A DNA stretch of 64,000 bases, from contig CAVTDW010000019.1 of NCBI GenBank assembly GCA_963733505.1, forward strand, positions 62,001 through 126,000, written 5' to 3'. Position 1 is the first letter of the stretch. Each line of letters opens with the position of its first letter. Under the pieces are notes generated by a model that was not told where the DNA came from, searched no databases, and worked only from the letters and a program-made list of their open reading frames with translations. Positions 1 through 8,606 of the stretch are shown here, one piece after another. This DNA comes from JALYXV01 sp963733505. GTDB lineage: Bacteria; Actinomycetota; Acidimicrobiia; Acidimicrobiales; Palsa-688. Both the position numbers and the translations under genes were made by a program.

Positions 1-7
1 GCGAAAA

Positions 8-667
8 CTAGGCCGTCCTAGCCACTCCGACCGGACACGAGACGCCGGTACCCCCGAGGCCGCAGTAACCGCCAGGATTCTTCGCCAGGTACTGCTGGTG
101 GTAGTCCTCGGCGTAATAGAACGGCCCGGCTTCGGCGATTTCTGTCGTGATCGGACCATGGCCGGCCGCGGTCAACGCTGGTTGGAAACCATCGCGTGAG
201 GCGAGCGCCGCATCGCGCTGCGCCGGCGTCGTCCAATAGATGGCCGAACGATATTGCGTTCCATGGTCGTTGCCCTGGCGCATCCCCTCGGTCGGGTCGT
301 GGCTCTCCCAGAACACCTTCAGCAGGGCCTCATAGCTGGTCGCGGCGGGGTCGAAGACCACGAGCACCACCTCGGCGTGGCCCGTCTGCCCGCTGCACAC
401 CTCGCGGTAGTTGGGATTGGCCGTGAAGCCGCCCGCATAGCCGACCGCGGTGCTGTACACCCCGGGCGCCTCCCAAAACTTGCGCTCGGCGCCCCAGAAA
501 CAACCCAGCCCGAATACTGCCTGTTGCATCCCGTCGGGAAACGGCGGCCGCAGTGGGTGGCCGTTGACGAAATGAGCCGCAGGCACGGCCATCGACTCGG
601 ACCGCCCCGGCAGGGCGCGCTCGGCAGTAACCATGTCGCTCTTGTGACTGAAAATCCCCATACCCAA
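8..667 (-). CDS. msrA: Peptide methionine (S)-S-oxide reductase MsrA
   Basis: Reduces methionine-S-sulfoxide in proteins, using thioredoxin as electron donor, in the cytoplasm. The 219-residue protein has the MsrA signature GCFWG with the catalytic Cys at residue 56, and C-terminal cysteines near residues 202 and 211 (CGLGG and SCPV) that fit the resolving pair of the longer MsrA subfamily. The N-terminal stretch before GCFWG, containing MVTAERALPGR, is typical of that subfamily, so the upstream ATG is kept; the Met at about 634 is the alternative start. It is monocistronic here, downstream of tldE on the same strand with a gap of about 70 bases. Family assignment is secure. Confidence 0.95.
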   Translation of the reverse strand: MGMGIFSHKSDMVTAERALPGRSESMAVPAAHFVNGHPLRPPFPDGMQQAVFGLGCFWGAERKFWEAPGVYSTAVGYAGGFTANPNYREVCSGQTGHAEVVLVVFDPAATSYEALLKVFWESHDPTEGMRQGNDHGTQYRSAIYWTTPAQRDAALASRDGFQPALTAAGHGPITTEIAEAGPFYYAEDYHQQYLAKNPGGYCGLGGTGVSCPVGVARTA

Positions 668-739
668 AGGGTACGGCTACCCGAGCGCTACTTCCGGAAT
701 CGCCGCGGCACGGCGGTGAAACGCCGCCGCTACAGGCTC

Positions 740-2083
740 CTAGACGCCGCTCATACTGACGTCGGCGATCGCCAAGGTCAGACCGGCCGCCGATGACGGC
801 AGGCGCTCGAGGTCATTGCCGATGGCGACGACGTCGAGCAGCATCCGTTGGATCGTGGAGGCGATGGTGATCTCCCGCACGGGCTCGGCCAACTCGCCAC
901 CTCGGAACAGCATTCCCTCGGCGCCCACCGAAAAGTCGCCGCTGACGGGATTGACACCCGAATGGACCCCCGACACCGACTGGACCAGCAACCCGTCGCC
1001 CACCGAGGCCAGAATCTCCGAGGGCGATGCCGACCCCGGTTGCACCGCCACCGCCCGGGCGCCCACGCCCGGCCCGCTCTTGAACCCGGCCCGAACCGCC
1101 GAGCCCGTCGAGGCGCGCCCGGCCCGGCGGCCGGCGTAGGTGTTGTACAGGAAGCCCTGGAGCACGCCACCGTCGATGAGCACGTTGCGCCGGCAGGCCA
1201 GGCCCTCGGCGTCGATCCGGGCCGCGCCGTACGCCTCAGGGTCGGTGGGGTCGTCGACGAGGACCAGGTCGGGGACCGACACCGCCTCGCCCACCCGTTG
1301 GGCGAACAATGACCGCCCCTTCAGCACCGACTCCCCGTCGAGGGTCCCGGCCAGGATCGCCAGCAACGTGGCCGTGATGCGTGGTTCGAGCACCACCGTC
1401 AACCGCCCCGACGCCGGCTTGCGGGCGCCAAGCAAGCGGGTGGCCCGGTCGACGGCGTCGTGCGCCGCCACGGCGAGCGAGACGTCCGATGGGGCCCGTC
1501 CGACGGAGTACCCGCCACCGGTCTGGGTGTCGGCGCCCTCCCCCGCGATGGCGTAGGCCGAGACGTAGCAGGTGGTCCGCCTCGAAGCCCCGACGATCCC
1601 CGTGCTGGTGGCGACGGCTGACTCGCTGGCCGAATCGCCCCAGTAGGCCGACTCCACCTGACGGATACGTGGATCGCCGGCGCGCACCAGGCGCTCCAAC
1701 TCCAAGGCCGCCTCGACCTTCTGATCAGTGGGAAAATGGGCGAGCTCGTCGCGCCAAAGGTCGAGCTGCACCGGTGGCACGCCGTCCGGCGCAGCCAAGC
1801 CCAAGTGCTCGTCAGGCGTGGCAAAGCCGGCATTGTCCCGTGCCTCGGCGAGCGTCTCGGCCACCACGTCGCCATCCAGCGACCCGGCATAGGCGAAACC
1901 CTGACGGGACCCGCTCACCACCCGGATGCCGACGCCAGCCGACTCGGCGACCGAAAGCGACTCCACGTCGCCCTCGAACACCTTGACCTCGGTCGACTTG
2001 CCCCGGGCGACGTACGCCTCGACCTGCTCGCCGTCGCGTGCCCATCCAGCCACCCGGGTGGCGATGTCGAGCAGTTCGGTCAT
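740..2083 (-). CDS. tldE: TldE/PmbA metalloprotease-family subunit
   Basis: Partner subunit of the TldD/TldE heterodimeric protease, known from other bacteria to degrade unfolded peptides and to mature some ribosomally made peptides. The 447-residue protein shows the family's N-terminal half (EAYVARGKSTEVKVFEGDVE region) and C-terminal beta-rich half (SGDFSVGAEG and related Gly-rich segments) but lacks the HExxxH zinc motif, as expected for the non-catalytic subunit. Its ATG overlaps the tldD stop by 4 bases (ATGA), so the two are translationally coupled. No precursor peptide gene is visible next to it. Confidence 0.92.
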   Translation of the reverse strand: MTELLDIATRVAGWARDGEQVEAYVARGKSTEVKVFEGDVESLSVAESAGVGIRVVSGSRQGFAYAGSLDGDVVAETLAEARDNAGFATPDEHLGLAAPDGVPPVQLDLWRDELAHFPTDQKVEAALELERLVRAGDPRIRQVESAYWGDSASESAVATSTGIVGASRRTTCYVSAYAIAGEGADTQTGGGYSVGRAPSDVSLAVAAHDAVDRATRLLGARKPASGRLTVVLEPRITATLLAILAGTLDGESVLKGRSLFAQRVGEAVSVPDLVLVDDPTDPEAYGAARIDAEGLACRRNVLIDGGVLQGFLYNTYAGRRAGRASTGSAVRAGFKSGPGVGARAVAVQPGSASPSEILASVGDGLLVQSVSGVHSGVNPVSGDFSVGAEGMLFRGGELAEPVREITIASTIQRMLLDVVAIGNDLERLPSSAAGLTLAIADVSMSGV

Positions 2084-3498
2084 GCCGCGGTTCCGCCGAC
2101 GGTGAGCGAACGGACCCGCAATGTCGGCTGTCCGTCGCCGACGGGCACGCCTTGGCCGTCCTTGCCGCAGGTACCGGGCGAACCCATGTTGAAGTCGTTG
2201 CCCACGACGTCGATGTTGCGCAACACCTCGGGCCCGCTGCCAATGAGGTTGGCGTCGCGAAGGGGCTCGGTGATGTGGCCGTCGGCGATCAGGTAGGCCT
2301 CGGTCATGCCGAAGACGAAGTCGCCGGTGGCGGTGTTGACCTGGCCGCCGCCCAGCTGCGCCACGTAGACGCCGTGCGGGGTCTGGCGGACGATCTCGTC
2401 GGGGTCCTCAGTCCCGGCCAGCACGTAGGTGTTGGTCATGCGGACCATGGGCAGATGCTGGTAGCTCTGGCGGCGTCCGTTGCCGGTGCTGTCGCGACCC
2501 TCCTTGCGGGCCCGTAACCAATCCCACATGTACTCCGTCAGCACCCCATCTTGGATGAGCACGTTGCGCCCGGCCCGGTGCCCCTCGTCGTCGATGCCGA
2601 TCGCCCCCCACTCGGGGCCCATGGTCCCGTCGTCGACCAGGGTCACCAAGGGACTGGCCACCTGCTCACCGCGCCGGCCCCGGAAGACCGATGCGTCCCG
2701 GCCCACCAAGTCGGCCTCCAGGCCGTGCCCACACGCCTCGTGGAACAACACGCCGCCCCCGCCGCTTTTGATGACCACCGGGACGGCGCCGCTCGGCGCC
2801 GGGCGCGCCGACAGCTTGCGCAGCGCCCGGGAGGCCGCCAGCCGGGCCAGTTCCTCGACGTCGTAGCGGTCGAACAGCTCCCAGCCGATGGTGGCGCCGA
2901 CCGACTCGCGACCGGTCTGCATCCCGCCGTCGCCCACCGCCACGCAGCTGATCGAGAACCGGGTCTTGACCTGGTCGTCGCTGGCCAGCACGCCATCGCT
3001 GTTGGCCACCAGGATCTGGCGGCGCCCGTCGGCATAGACCGCACTGACCTGGCGGATGGCTCCGCCCGCGGAGCGGGCCACCTCGTCGGCCCGGCGCAGC
3101 AGTTCCACCTTGCTGGCCTTGGGGACCGATTCGGGTAGCACCGTGACGGCATTGGGCGCCGCCGCCGTGACCCGCGACAAGGCGATGGTCCGCACGCCCC
3201 CACCGCCGCCGCGTGCCGCGGCGGCTGCCGCCTCGGCGGCGCCCCGAAGGCCCGGCTCCGACAGGTCGGCGGTGTGCGCGAACCCCGTCGTCTCGCCCAC
3301 CACGACCCGGATGCCGGCGCCGCGCTCGCGACCGGACATCAGTTCCTCGATCCGCCCGTCATCCAGCCGGGCCAGCGAGTTGCGACGATCCTCGGCAAAG
3401 ATCTCGGCGAAATCGCCCCCCGTGCGCAGGGCGTCTGCCAACACCCGTTGCAATACCGCCTCGTCGATCACCAGACTCCCTTCGGCCAGCCGCCGCAT
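2080..3498 (-). CDS. tldD: TldD metalloprotease
   Basis: Catalytic subunit of the TldD/TldE protease. The 472-residue protein carries the zinc motif HEACGH (HExxxH) in the segment GVLFHEACGHGLEADLVG at about residues 247-264, followed by the TldD-type ASPLVTLVDDGTM and GRDST segments. Length is normal for the family. It is the first gene of a two-gene unit with tldE. The start ATG at 3498 gives a short extra N-terminus (MRRLAEGS) before the conserved DEAVLQRVL; a slightly later start is possible. Its native substrate cannot be read from the sequence. Confidence 0.93.
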   Translation of the reverse strand: MRRLAEGSLVIDEAVLQRVLADALRTGGDFAEIFAEDRRNSLARLDDGRIEELMSGRERGAGIRVVVGETTGFAHTADLSEPGLRGAAEAAAAAARGGGGGVRTIALSRVTAAAPNAVTVLPESVPKASKVELLRRADEVARSAGGAIRQVSAVYADGRRQILVANSDGVLASDDQVKTRFSISCVAVGDGGMQTGRESVGATIGWELFDRYDVEELARLAASRALRKLSARPAPSGAVPVVIKSGGGGVLFHEACGHGLEADLVGRDASVFRGRRGEQVASPLVTLVDDGTMGPEWGAIGIDDEGHRAGRNVLIQDGVLTEYMWDWLRARKEGRDSTGNGRRQSYQHLPMVRMTNTYVLAGTEDPDEIVRQTPHGVYVAQLGGGQVNTATGDFVFGMTEAYLIADGHITEPLRDANLIGSGPEVLRNIDVVGNDFNMGSPGTCGKDGQGVPVGDGQPTLRVRSLTVGGTAA

Positions 3499-3690
3499 CG
3501 GCAGCGCCCATCGGCCGAGGGTAACAAGGCGTCAGGTGCTAGAGGCGCGGCCGGAGCGGAGGCGGCGCAACGGCGCACCGTGGCCTGCGACGGCCGGCTC
3601 TCTGCGCCGGCGATCCTGCGCCGGGCGTCGAGTTGCGCCTGGCCGGCCCGGCGGCCCCGTACCTGCCGGCCTGGACGAGGCGCCACCCGG

Positions 3691-3776
3691 GTCTGGTAGG
3701 GGTTTGAGTCTCTTGTCGGAGTTGTCACCCCTCAGCGGTAACAACTCTGTACCAGAGCCACAAACCCCTACCAGAC
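3691..3776. repeat. 86-bp imperfect palindrome in a 318-bp gene-free gap
   Basis: The gap between tldD (starts 3498) and the hydrolase (ends 3817) holds no convincing gene. Inside it, 3691-3706 (GTCTGGTAGGGGTTTG) is the exact reverse complement of 3761-3776, and most of the interior (AGTTGT..ACC against GGTAACAACT) also pairs, leaving a loop near 3731-3737. As RNA this would form one long hairpin. It lies 3' of the hydrolase gene on the minus strand, so it may act as a terminator, but it lacks a T tract and its size is more like a palindromic repeat or small non-autonomous element. No second copy was noticed in this window. Confidence 0.7.
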
Positions 3777-3816
3777 TCCCATGCCCCCCTGACTGGGGGA
3801 TCCCATACAGATCTTG

Positions 3817-4647
3817 TTACAAGCCGCGGAGGAACTCCGACACGACCGCCCACCAATCCTCGGGCCGCTCGAACTGGGGACAGTGCCCCGCCAGGCTGAT
3901 CACCGCGAAGTCGGCATCGGGGATGGCGCCGGCCAGCTCACCGCATTGCTGCAGGAAGGTCTCGTCGAATGCCCCGACGATCACGAGGGCGGGCACCGAC
4001 AGCTTTTCCAGCGCCTGAAGCCGATCGGGTTGGCTCAGGATCTCGGCCGACAACGCGACCCACATGTCATCAGAGGCCGCCAGGGTCTTGCTGTCGCAGA
4101 ACGCCTCGTAGTCCGGGCGGGCGGCGATCAGCCGCCGGTGCGCCTGGGTGTCGAGTGGTCCTGGGCCAAAATCCTTCTGCGCCTTGAGGAGCGCTTCGGT
4201 GCCCCCTGCCCGGACCACTTCCCGTCCGAGACTCACCAACTCGGCATCGATGCCGTCAGGCCGCTTGTGACTGGTGCCCATCAAGATCAGGCCCGCCAGG
4301 CGCTCCGGTGACTCGATGGCGAACAGTTGGGCGACCATGCCGCCCATCGAGTGGCCGAGCAGCACGAAGCGCTCCCACCCGAGCTGGTCGGCAACGGCCC
4401 GGACGTCGTCGGTGAGCAGCTGAAGGGAATACTGCTCCTCGCCCCTCGGGTGCGCGCTCTTCCCGTGCCCCCGCTGGTCGAAGGCAACGGCGTGCCAGCC
4501 GGCCGCGGCAAAGGCGTCCAACCACTCGCTGAAGTCCTCCTTGGCCCCGCCGAAGCCGTGCAGCACCAGGAGGTGGTTGGGCGCGCCGGCACCCGCCTCG
4601 GCGGCGGCCAGTTGCAGGCCTCCAACATCGAGTTGCCGAGTTTCCAC
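3817..4647 (-). CDS. Alpha/beta-fold hydrolase
   Basis: A 276-residue alpha/beta hydrolase of the haloperoxidase/esterase-like group. Visible features are the oxyanion segment LHGFGGAKED, the strand DQRGHGKS, the nucleophile elbow GHSMGG (Ser), an Asp-containing segment VGAFDETF, and the catalytic His in LAGHCPQFERP. There is no signal peptide, so it should be cytoplasmic. It lies 24 bases downstream of the lipoprotein gene on the same strand, so the two are probably cotranscribed. Substrate is unknown. Confidence 0.88.
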   Translation of the reverse strand: METRQLDVGGLQLAAAEAGAGAPNHLLVLHGFGGAKEDFSEWLDAFAAAGWHAVAFDQRGHGKSAHPRGEEQYSLQLLTDDVRAVADQLGWERFVLLGHSMGGMVAQLFAIESPERLAGLILMGTSHKRPDGIDAELVSLGREVVRAGGTEALLKAQKDFGPGPLDTQAHRRLIAARPDYEAFCDSKTLAASDDMWVALSAEILSQPDRLQALEKLSVPALVIVGAFDETFLQQCGELAGAIPDADFAVISLAGHCPQFERPEDWWAVVSEFLRGL

Positions 4648-4671
4648 GGGTGCTCCTCCTGTCAGGACGAT

Positions 4672-5424
4672 CTACGGATTCAGGTTTGTTGGCAGCGAGA
4701 CCGCAGGCGCGGGCACACCGAAGGTAACGAAATCGATGTCGGTGGCGATGGTGGCGCCGTCGACCCGGGTCGGGGGCGTGGTGGACTTGAAGCTGAAGTC
4801 GGCCGGGACCTCGATGCGCCGGAGGTGCAGCAGGCTGTCGATCCACACCTCCATCTTGAACAACGCGGTCCGACCTCCGAGCGCCGCCCGCACCGCCGCC
4901 TGCCGGGAGGCGGCGGTGGTATCGATCGCCTGCTGCGGGTCCACGGTGATGGTGTACCCGATCGTCGATGCCCCCTCGATGGCGCCGCCGCCGTTGGAGA
5001 GGATGTGGACCGTACCGCGGACGAGATCGATGGCCGCCCACGGGTCGCCGCCGGGAAGGACCTGCGGCAGCGATGCCGCGAGTGACGAGTACGACGGGTC
5101 CGATGCGGCTTTCACGTAGCCCGCGCCATCCACGATGATGAGGTCGGCGGCCACAGGGTGGCCCGGCGCCAGGACCGCCAACCGGCCGTCGCGCCCCGCA
5201 AGGTCGATGACCCCGCGGGCGTTGGCCTTCGGCGCGGTGATGAAGATCTCCGCCGTCTTGGCCGCCAACGTGGCGTCGGGCGCCCGCCCAACCACGTCCT
5301 CGGGCGCGCCGACCGGTCCTCCGGTCTTGTCCCCTCCGCAACTCGCAAGTCCCAACAGGACGGCGGTCAACGTGCCGATGAGAAAGAACCGTCTTACGGA
5401 GAAACGAACGGCCGTAGAACGCAC
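4672..5424 (-). CDS. LppX/LprAFG-family lipoprotein
   Basis: A 250-residue lipoprotein. The N-terminus has Arg residues, a hydrophobic core and the lipobox LASC at about residues 26-29, so it should be lipid-anchored on the outer face of the membrane. The rest (about 220 residues) resembles the LppX/LprA/LprF/LprG family of actinobacterial lipoproteins, which bind and move acylated lipids: an N-terminal segment with AAKTAEIFITAPK, then FKMEVWIDSLLHLRRIEVPADF. It is divergent from the flippase-like gene at 5463 with only about 38 bases between, and is followed by the hydrolase gene. The family call rests on overall pattern rather than a single motif. Confidence 0.72.
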   Translation of the reverse strand: MRSTAVRFSVRRFFLIGTLTAVLLGLASCGGDKTGGPVGAPEDVVGRAPDATLAAKTAEIFITAPKANARGVIDLAGRDGRLAVLAPGHPVAADLIIVDGAGYVKAASDPSYSSLAASLPQVLPGGDPWAAIDLVRGTVHILSNGGGAIEGASTIGYTITVDPQQAIDTTAASRQAAVRAALGGRTALFKMEVWIDSLLHLRRIEVPADFSFKSTTPPTRVDGATIATDIDFVTFGVPAPAVSLPTNLNP

Positions 5425-5462
5425 AGTGCCACTAACCTAGGCAGATCGGCCGAAGGAGGCAG

Positions 5463-6461
5463 ATGCAAGGGCATCGCCGGGTTTGGTCCATTCTCCGGGT
5501 CCTGGCCACGATCGTGATGCTCGTGGCCCTCGTCAGTCGCGTCGATCTTGACACGATCCTGCCTGACTGGGATCCGACCCATGTGGGCTGGCTGCTGCTG
5601 GCGATGTTCGTCACGCTGGCCGGCATCCTGCTGGCCTCGCTGCGGTGGCAACGCGTCCTGGCCGCGCTCGACCTCCGGTCTCGCATGCCCCGTCTGCTGT
5701 CCACCTACCTGGCGGGGCTGTTCATCAGCAACTTCCTGCCCAGCACGATTGCCGGTGACGCCCTCCGGGTCAGTCGCATCTCCTCCGACACCGGGGAGGC
5801 CCCTGGCACGTTCGCCTCGGTCGTGCTGGAGCGCCTGAGCGGCTGGGCCGTCCTGCCCCTGCTGACCCTGGCGGCACTCGCGATCAACCCCACCCTGCTG
5901 CATCTCCCGGGGGGTGACCGGTCTATCCACGTGGCGATCATCGTGTCGGTGGTGACCCTCGTCCTCCTCCTGGCGGTGCTGATGGCAGCCGGACACCCCA
6001 GCCTGGGTGGCCGCCTCGCCAGCCACACCGGTTGGAAACGGTTCACGGGCGCCATCTACCTCGGCCTCGACCGGTTCCGGCACCGGCCCAAGGTGGCGGC
6101 CCAGGTGCTGGCCGCCGGGCTCGCCTACCAGCTGGCGGTTGTGGCGGCCGCCTTCGCCGCCGGACACGCCCTCGGACTGCCCGTGGGATGGACGGCATTC
6201 ATGGCGTTCATGCCGGTCGTGGCCATCGTCCAGGTCCTGCCGTTTCCCACTATCGGCGGCCTGGGGCTGCGTGAAGGGGCGTTGGTCCTGTTTTTGGCAC
6301 CCCTCGGCGTCAACCAGAGCCATGCCATCGCCCTCGGACTCATGGTCTACGGCATCAACCTCACCGTGAGCCTGCTCGGTGCTCCCGCCTTTGCCATTGG
6401 GCGGCGGCAGTCGGTCGGAGTTGTCACCGCGGCGACCGCCGCCCCTGCCATCACTGGCTGA
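5463..6461 (+). CDS. Lysylphosphatidylglycerol synthase TM-region / AglD-like membrane protein
   Basis: A 332-residue integral membrane protein with about 7-8 hydrophobic segments. It matches the LPG_synthase_TM (UPF0104, AglD/MprF flippase-domain) family: NFLPSTIAGDALRVSRIS and the later FPTIGGLGLREGALVLFL are typical. These proteins are thought to flip or transfer polar lipids or lipid-linked sugars. The ATG follows a strong ribosome binding site (GAAGGAGG, about 5450-5457). The next gene, a PAP2 phosphatase-like protein, starts 2 bases after its stop, so the two probably act on the same lipid. Confidence 0.82.
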   Translation: MQGHRRVWSILRVLATIVMLVALVSRVDLDTILPDWDPTHVGWLLLAMFVTLAGILLASLRWQRVLAALDLRSRMPRLLSTYLAGLFISNFLPSTIAGDALRVSRISSDTGEAPGTFASVVLERLSGWAVLPLLTLAALAINPTLLHLPGGDRSIHVAIIVSVVTLVLLLAVLMAAGHPSLGGRLASHTGWKRFTGAIYLGLDRFRHRPKVAAQVLAAGLAYQLAVVAAAFAAGHALGLPVGWTAFMAFMPVVAIVQVLPFPTIGGLGLREGALVLFLAPLGVNQSHAIALGLMVYGINLTVSLLGAPAFAIGRRQSVGVVTAATAAPAITG

Positions 6462-6463
6462 GC

Positions 6464-7303
6464 GTGGCCGCGAGCACCCTGGAGCCGCCACCGGCCGCGT
6501 CCCATCCCAAACCCAGGCTGCGGTGGTGGCGGGAGGTCCTGTACATCCTCGCCTTCTACGCCGCCTACACCGCAGTGCGCGACCTGCGGGGCAACCGGCC
6601 GGTGTCGCGCGCCCAGGCGTTCACCAATGCCACGAGGATCATTCGCCTCGAGCGGTTGTTCGGCCTGTTCCAGGAGCACCGGATCCAGTCGTGGTTCCTG
6701 CACTTCCACCTGGTGGTGCGCACCCTGGACGACTTCTACGGGACGGCCCACTTCGTCATCACGCTGGTCGCCTTGGTGTACCTGTTCCGACGCCAGCCCT
6801 GGCGCTACCCGCTGTGGCGCAACACCCTGGCAATCACGACCGGGCTGGCGCTCATCGGCTTCGCGCTGTTTCCCCTCATGCCACCCCGGCTGCTTCCGTC
6901 GAGCTTCCACATTGTCGACACCCTGCGAAGCGTCGGGGGGCTGTGGTCATTCGACTCGGGGCCCATGAGCAAGGTGTCCAACCAGTACGCCGCCATGCCG
7001 AGCCTCCACTTCGCTTGGGCCCTGTGGTCGGCGGGGGTGCTGGCCCCGGCCATACGCCACCGGGCCATCAAGGTCCTGGTGTGGTGCTACCCCGCGGTCA
7101 CGCTGCTGTGCATCGTGGTCACGGGCAACCACTACATCTTCGATGCCGTCGGTGGGGCGCTGACATTGGGCGCGGGCTACGGAGGCGCCCGTCTCGTCGC
7201 CCGCAGCGCCGATCGCCGCCGGCACGAACGCGAACAGGTCCGTCAAGGCGTCGCCCAAGGATCTCCCCCGAACCCAAAGCCGGTGCGATCCCGCCAACCT
7301 TGA
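6464..7303 (+). CDS. PAP2-superfamily (Aur1/inositolphosphotransferase-like) membrane protein
   Basis: A 279-residue membrane protein of the PAP2 superfamily. The phosphatase-type signature is split between PSLHFAWALWS (active-site His) and GNHYIFDAVGG (second His and Asp), as in Aur1-like and diacylglycerol-type PAP2 proteins. Preceding segments include DDFYGTAHFV and a run of hydrophobic helices. It starts with GTG, 2 bases after the flippase-like gene. The C-terminal tail (about residues 240-279) is charged and looks cytoplasmic. It probably removes or transfers a lipid head group; substrate unknown. Confidence 0.82.
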   Translation: MAASTLEPPPAASHPKPRLRWWREVLYILAFYAAYTAVRDLRGNRPVSRAQAFTNATRIIRLERLFGLFQEHRIQSWFLHFHLVVRTLDDFYGTAHFVITLVALVYLFRRQPWRYPLWRNTLAITTGLALIGFALFPLMPPRLLPSSFHIVDTLRSVGGLWSFDSGPMSKVSNQYAAMPSLHFAWALWSAGVLAPAIRHRAIKVLVWCYPAVTLLCIVVTGNHYIFDAVGGALTLGAGYGGARLVARSADRRRHEREQVRQGVAQGSPPNPKPVRSRQP

Positions 7304-7376
7304 TGCCCGGCGCCGGGGGAACGCAACGGCACCGTGGTCCCGTCTCGGGCCGCGAGTCCCTTACGCTGCCACCGCT

Positions 7377-8459
7377 GTGTCTGTGAGTTCCGGCATCGTC
7401 GCCCCCGCCTTCATGGCCGAGATCCGAACGCGAGTCGACGCCCGGATGTCCGCGCTCTTGGCCGCCGACCTCGAGCGCTGGTCGGCCATCGACCCCGACC
7501 TGGTACCGCCCCTCGAATCGCTCCACCGGCTGCTGCTCGCCGGTGGCAAGCGGCTGCGCCCGGTCTTCTGCCACTGGGCGTTCCTCGGCGTGGGCGGCGA
7601 CCCCGACGACCCCCGGGTGGTCGACGCGGGCGCGGCTCTCGAGCTGCTTCACACCTTCGCGGTCATCCACGACGACATCATGGATGCCTCGGCCCGGCGA
7701 CACGGCCAGGAGACCATCCACACCGAGTTCGCGGCCCGCCACCAGCGAGCCGCCTGGCGCGGCGAGTCCCGCCGCTTCGGCGAGGGCGTCGCCATCTTGA
7801 TGGGCGACCTGGCCTTCGTCTACAGCGACATGCTGCTTCACGGGGCGCCGCGGGAGGCCCTCGAAGTGTTCGACCAGCTTCGGTTGGAGGTCAACGTTGG
7901 CCAATACTTGGACCTCCTCGGCACCGCCCGGGGCAACGCCACCCCAGAACTGGCCCGGCGGATCTGTCGCTTCAAGTCGGCCAAATACACCATCGAGCGA
8001 CCCCTCCACCTCGGTGTCGCATTGGGGGCGCCGGCGCGGCTGGCCCAATTGGCATCCCCACTCAGCGCCTACGGGCTACCCCTCGGGGAGGCGTTCCAGC
8101 TGCGTGACGACATCCTCGGCACCTTCGGCGATCCCGAGGTGACCGGCAAGGCCGTGGCCGACGATCTGCGTGAGGGAAAGCCGACCCTGCTGTACGCCCT
8201 GGCCCGCCAGCGTGCGACGGGTAGTGCCGCCGCCCTGCTGGCCAGCCGTTTCGGCGCCGTGGACCTGTCGGAGGACGAGGTGGCGGCCATACAGCAGGTG
8301 TTCGAAGACACCGGGGCCCGCGGCGACGTAGAAGCAACGATCGAGGAACTGCTCGACGAATCCATCGGGGCCGCGTCGGCCGAGCAGCTGCCGCTCACCG
8401 ACGAAGCCCGCCACGCGCTCATCGGACTGGCCCGATTCGTCGCCGGCCGGAACTACTGA
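7377..8459 (+). CDS. Polyprenyl (geranylgeranyl-type) diphosphate synthase
   Basis: Condenses isopentenyl diphosphate with an allylic diphosphate to make a longer prenyl chain. The 360-residue protein has the first Asp-rich motif in VIHDDIMDAS (DDIMD) and the second in LRDDILGTFGD (DDILG), plus the GGKRLRP substrate-binding segment, so it is a short-chain trans-isoprenyl synthase of the IdsA/GGPP type. Product length cannot be fixed by eye. It starts with GTG, 73 bases after the PAP2 gene, and leads to dxs with one 41-codon ORF between, so the block couples precursor supply (Dxs) to prenyl chain synthesis. Confidence 0.92.
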   Translation: MSVSSGIVAPAFMAEIRTRVDARMSALLAADLERWSAIDPDLVPPLESLHRLLLAGGKRLRPVFCHWAFLGVGGDPDDPRVVDAGAALELLHTFAVIHDDIMDASARRHGQETIHTEFAARHQRAAWRGESRRFGEGVAILMGDLAFVYSDMLLHGAPREALEVFDQLRLEVNVGQYLDLLGTARGNATPELARRICRFKSAKYTIERPLHLGVALGAPARLAQLASPLSAYGLPLGEAFQLRDDILGTFGDPEVTGKAVADDLREGKPTLLYALARQRATGSAAALLASRFGAVDLSEDEVAAIQQVFEDTGARGDVEATIEELLDESIGAASAEQLPLTDEARHALIGLARFVAGRNY

Positions 8460-8480
8460 CACCATCATGAGGTGACCGCG

Positions 8481-8606
8481 ATGACCGATGTCGAGTTTGT
8501 CTTTGACCCGAGTTGCGAGGTGACCCCGGACGAGCGGGCATGGGCGCTCTGGGATGCGATAGTGACGGTGGTCGGCGAACCTATGACCAGAGGTAGCGTG
8601 GCCTGA
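8481..8606 (+). CDS. Uncharacterised 41-residue protein, coupled to dxs
   Basis: A short ORF filling most of the gap between the prenyl synthase and dxs. It begins MTDVEFVFDPSCEVTPDERA and ends GEPMTRGSVA. Support for translation: a good ribosome binding site (GAGGTGA, 8469-8475) five bases before the ATG, and a TGATG overlap in which its stop shares one base with the dxs start, a common sign of translational coupling. Composition is acidic with no membrane segment and no recognised domain. It could be a small Dxs-linked protein or only a coupling leader peptide. Confidence 0.55.
   Translation: MTDVEFVFDPSCEVTPDERAWALWDAIVTVVGEPMTRGSVA

Noticed and set aside
2080..3498. TldD/TldE as part of a ribosomal peptide (microcin-like) cluster
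   Set aside because: No precursor peptide, modification enzyme or exporter is seen next to the pair; general peptide turnover is the safer reading.
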